Part shown: positions 61,783 to 64,000 of the stretch, one piece after another
How positions within the stretch are numbered: the stretch's first letter is position 1
Layout: the number at the start of each line of letters is the position of its first letter
Assembly: GCF_021531255.1 (NCBI RefSeq)
Contig: NZ_JAFBIO010000001.1
Span: 186,001-250,000, forward strand
Source of the DNA: Allofournierella massiliensis
GTDB lineage: Bacteria; Bacillota; Clostridia; Oscillospirales; Ruminococcaceae
DNA: 64,000 nt
Direction: 5' to 3'
Notes under the pieces: generated by a model
Databases searched by the model: none
What the model was told of the DNA's origin: nothing
The model's input: only the letters and a program-made list of their open reading frames with translations
Made by a program: the position numbers and the translations under genes

Positions 61783-63086
61783 GCGAGAAAATAACCATTT
61801 TGGGCGCCGGTCTGGCGGGCTGCGAAGCGGCCCTCTGGCTGGAAAGCCAGGGCGTGGAGGTGGAGCTGTACGAGCAAAAGCCGGTACACTTCAGCCCTGC
61901 CCACAAAAAAGCCGGCTTTGCCGAGCTGATCTGTTCCAACAGCCTGAAGGCCGAGCGGCTGGATTCGGCCTCCGGCCTGCTGAAAGCGGAAATGCGCCTG
62001 ATGGGCAGCAGCCTGCTGCAGGCCGCCGAGACGGCCCGGGTGGCTGCCGGCGGGGCGCTGGCGGTGGACCGGGACCTTTTCAGCGAGGAGGTTACCCGGA
62101 TGGTGGAGAGCCGTCCGGGCATCCATCTGCACCGGCAGGAGGTCACCCAGGTGCCCGGGGAGGGGCTCACCCTGGTGGCCACCGGCCCCCTCACCGAGGG
62201 CGGGCTTGCCGGGAGTATCTCGGAGCTGACCGGCGGGGATCACCTGAGCTTCTTTGACGCGGTGGCCCCCATCGTCACCGCCGAAAGCCTGGACCGGGAG
62301 AAGGTGTTTGCCGCTTCCCGCTATGGCCGGGGCGAGGCGGATTACCTGAACTGCCCTTTCAATAAGGAAGAATACGAGGCCTTCCATGCCGCCCTGGTGG
62401 GGGCCGAGCGGGCGGAACTCCACGAGGTGGATAAACTCACCGTCTATGAGGGATGCATGCCCATCGAGGTGATGGCAGGCCGGGGCGCCGACACCATGCG
62501 CTTTGGGCCCCTGCGGCCGGTGGGGCTCACCGACCCCCGCACCGGCCACCGGCCCTGGGCCAATGTGCAGCTGCGCAGCGAAAACAAGGAAAACACCCTG
62601 TACAACCTGGTGGGCTTTCAGACCAACCTGAAATGGGGCGAGCAGAAGCGGGTCTTTTCCATGATCCCCGGCCTGGAAAACGCCGAATTTGTGCGCTACG
62701 GGGTCATGCACCGGAATACCTTCCTGGACAGCCCCCGCCTGCTGCTGCCCACCCTGAACCTGCGCCAACACCCCCACATCTATTTTGCCGGCCAGATCAC
62801 CGGCTTTGAGGGCTATATGGAAAGCGCCGCCTGCGGCCTGCTGGCGGCCCGGGCCATGCTGGCCGCCCTGCGGGGCAAGGCCTGCCCGCCCCCGCCGGAG
62901 GATACCATGTGTGGGGCTCTCATCCGCTACATCACCGCCGAAAACAAGAACTTCCAGCCCATGGGCGCCAATATGGGCATCCTCCCCCCGCTGGCCGAGC
63001 CGGTGCGGGATAAGCGCCAGCGGTACATGGCCCTGGCCGAGAGGGCCGTGGCCTCCATGAAGGGCTGGGCAGAGAGTACGCTGTAA
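61779..63086 (+). CDS. trmFO: tRNA (uracil-54,C5)-methyltransferase TrmFO
   Basis: 435 residues. FAD/folate-dependent enzyme making T54 in tRNA. FAD motif ITILGAGLAGCEAALWL at the N terminus, CSNSLKAERLDSASGLLKAEMRLMGSS, and GRGEADYLNCPFNKEEYEAFHAAL and FAGQITGFEGYMESAACGLLA near the C terminus. It overlaps the topA stop codon; the topA-trmFO order is common in Firmicutes. plsX begins 42 bases later. Confidence 0.98.
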   Translation: MSEKITILGAGLAGCEAALWLESQGVEVELYEQKPVHFSPAHKKAGFAELICSNSLKAERLDSASGLLKAEMRLMGSSLLQAAETARVAAGGALAVDRDLFSEEVTRMVESRPGIHLHRQEVTQVPGEGLTLVATGPLTEGGLAGSISELTGGDHLSFFDAVAPIVTAESLDREKVFAASRYGRGEADYLNCPFNKEEYEAFHAALVGAERAELHEVDKLTVYEGCMPIEVMAGRGADTMRFGPLRPVGLTDPRTGHRPWANVQLRSENKENTLYNLVGFQTNLKWGEQKRVFSMIPGLENAEFVRYGVMHRNTFLDSPRLLLPTLNLRQHPHIYFAGQITGFEGYMESAACGLLAARAMLAALRGKACPPPPEDTMCGALIRYITAENKNFQPMGANMGILPPLAEPVRDKRQRYMALAERAVASMKGWAESTL

Positions 63087-63128
63087 CCTTTGGTTTGCCG
63101 CTTGGAACGGCAGAAAGGAAAAAACGCC

Positions 63129-64000
63129 ATGAAGATCATTCTGGACGCCATGGGCGGCGATAACGCCCCGGAGGAGATCGTAAAGGGGGCGGCCCAGGCT
63201 CTGGCTGCTTACGGGCCGGAGCTCTCCATCCTTGCGGTGGGCGATGAGGAAAAAGTGCGGGCAGCCGCTCAGAAGGCGGGCATTCGGCCGGATGAACCCC
63301 GCTTCGAGATCGTCCACGCCAGCCAGGTTATCGAGATGTGCGACGAGCCCGCCCAGGCCATTCGCCGTAAAAAGGATTCCAGCATCGTGGTAGGTTTGAA
63401 CCTTCTCAAGGAAGGCAAGGGTGATGCCTTTGTTTCGGCCGGTTCCACCGGGGCGCTTCATGTGGGGGCCTCCCTCATCATCCGTACCGTGCCGGGGGTT
63501 AAGCGGCCTGCCCTGGCCACCATCATCCCGGGCAGCAAAAAGCCCTATATGCTCATGGACAGCGGCGCCAATGTGGAGTGCCGGGCTTCCATGCTGGAGG
63601 CCTTCGGGGTCATGGGCTCCGCTTACATGAACCGGGTCATGGGCATCCCCACCCCGGACGTGGCCCTGGTGAATAACGGCGCCGAGGAGAGCAAGGGTAC
63701 CCCCCTCTACCGGGAGGCCCACCAGCTGCTCAAGGCCAACCCCCACATCCATTTCATCGGCAACATCGAGCCCCGGGACGTGCCTGCGGGCGGCGCTGAC
63801 GTGGTGGTCTGCGACGGGTTCACCGGCAATGTGATCCTCAAACTCACCGAGGGCCTGGCCAAGAGCCTGATGGGGATGGTCAAGGGCGTCTTTTATAAAA
63901 ACACCCTCACCAAGCTGTCGGCCCTGATGGTGAAGGGCGGCCTGAGTGAACTAAAAAAATCTCTGGACAGCGAAGAATACGGCGGCGCGCCCCTGCTGGG
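63129..64000 (+). CDS. plsX: Phosphate acyltransferase PlsX, 3' end outside window
   Basis: At least 290 residues visible. Starts MKIILDAMGGDNAPEEIVKG and includes GNLLK-like VVGLNLLKEGKGDAFVSAGSTGALHVGA and VVVCDGFTGNVILKLTEGLA, the PlsX blocks. It makes acyl-phosphate from acyl-ACP for PlsY (whose gene is at 2.7 kb). AAAGGA lies 9 bases before the ATG. The frame is open to the window end, so it is partial. Confidence 0.97.
   Translation, partial: MKIILDAMGGDNAPEEIVKGAAQALAAYGPELSILAVGDEEKVRAAAQKAGIRPDEPRFEIVHASQVIEMCDEPAQAIRRKKDSSIVVGLNLLKEGKGDAFVSAGSTGALHVGASLIIRTVPGVKRPALATIIPGSKKPYMLMDSGANVECRASMLEAFGVMGSAYMNRVMGIPTPDVALVNNGAEESKGTPLYREAHQLLKANPHIHFIGNIEPRDVPAGGADVVVCDGFTGNVILKLTEGLAKSLMGMVKGVFYKNTLTKLSALMVKGGLSELKKSLDSEEYGGAPLL

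Overview
The window is about 60% GC, with strong Shine-Dalgarno sequences, SigA-type promoters, addAB, spoIIR and Clostridia-type housekeeping gene order. This points to a Gram-positive anaerobe of the class Clostridia, most likely a high-GC member of the Oscillospiraceae/Ruminococcaceae (inference from gene content, not from a database search). Nearly all of it is core chromosome. I see no prophage, CRISPR array or rRNA operon.

Layout. 1-3.4 kb: a DUF512 radical-SAM protein (5' end outside the window), der and plsY. 3.6-7.7 kb: a four-gene operon resembling GldA/GldF/GldG plus a DUF4340 protein. 7.8-9.3 kb: comM on the minus strand, divergent from a phosphohexomutase gene. 11.2-12.7 kb: a PH-like protein, rpmE behind a long leader, and a YigZ protein. 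12.8-16.8 kb: the macromolecular-synthesis operon dgt-like/dnaG/rpoD.

16.8-22.8 kb is the only accessory-looking region. It has a large membrane-bound c-di-GMP protein (7TM, PAS, degenerate GGDEF, HD-GYP, PAS, GGDEF), a small cysteine-rich winged-helix-like protein and a frameshifted IS30-family element. AT-rich non-coding DNA on both sides carries copies of a TTTTGTCGTTTT motif, and the right flank also has an unassigned nested hairpin. A lipoprotein gene follows.

24.5-36.9 kb: rpoB-rpoC and rpsL-rpsG-fusA-tuf, with promoters and terminators visible. 37.1-41.1 kb: guaA, a decayed cytidylate-kinase-like gene running into a MarR regulator, small membrane proteins and tRNA-Val(GAC). 41.3-47.8 kb: a UPF0210/ACT pair (minus strand), an Lrp regulator with an aminotransferase, a DUF362-ferredoxin protein, ispE and a TVP38 protein. 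48-56.3 kb: spoIIR, a flavodoxin, addB and addA. 56.3-57.7 kb: infC-rpmI-rplT behind an attenuator-type leader, with infC apparently starting at ATC. 57.7-64 kb: an SpoU-family rRNA methyltransferase, dprA, topA, trmFO and the first part of plsX.

The most noteworthy observations are: a decarboxylase-like GGADGPT motif at the N terminus of PlsY; the TTTTGTCG motif family and nested hairpin around the 17-22.7 kb region; the Cys-rich small protein; the collapsed kinase/MarR junction; and regulatory RNA structures upstream of infC, rpmE and spoIIR.
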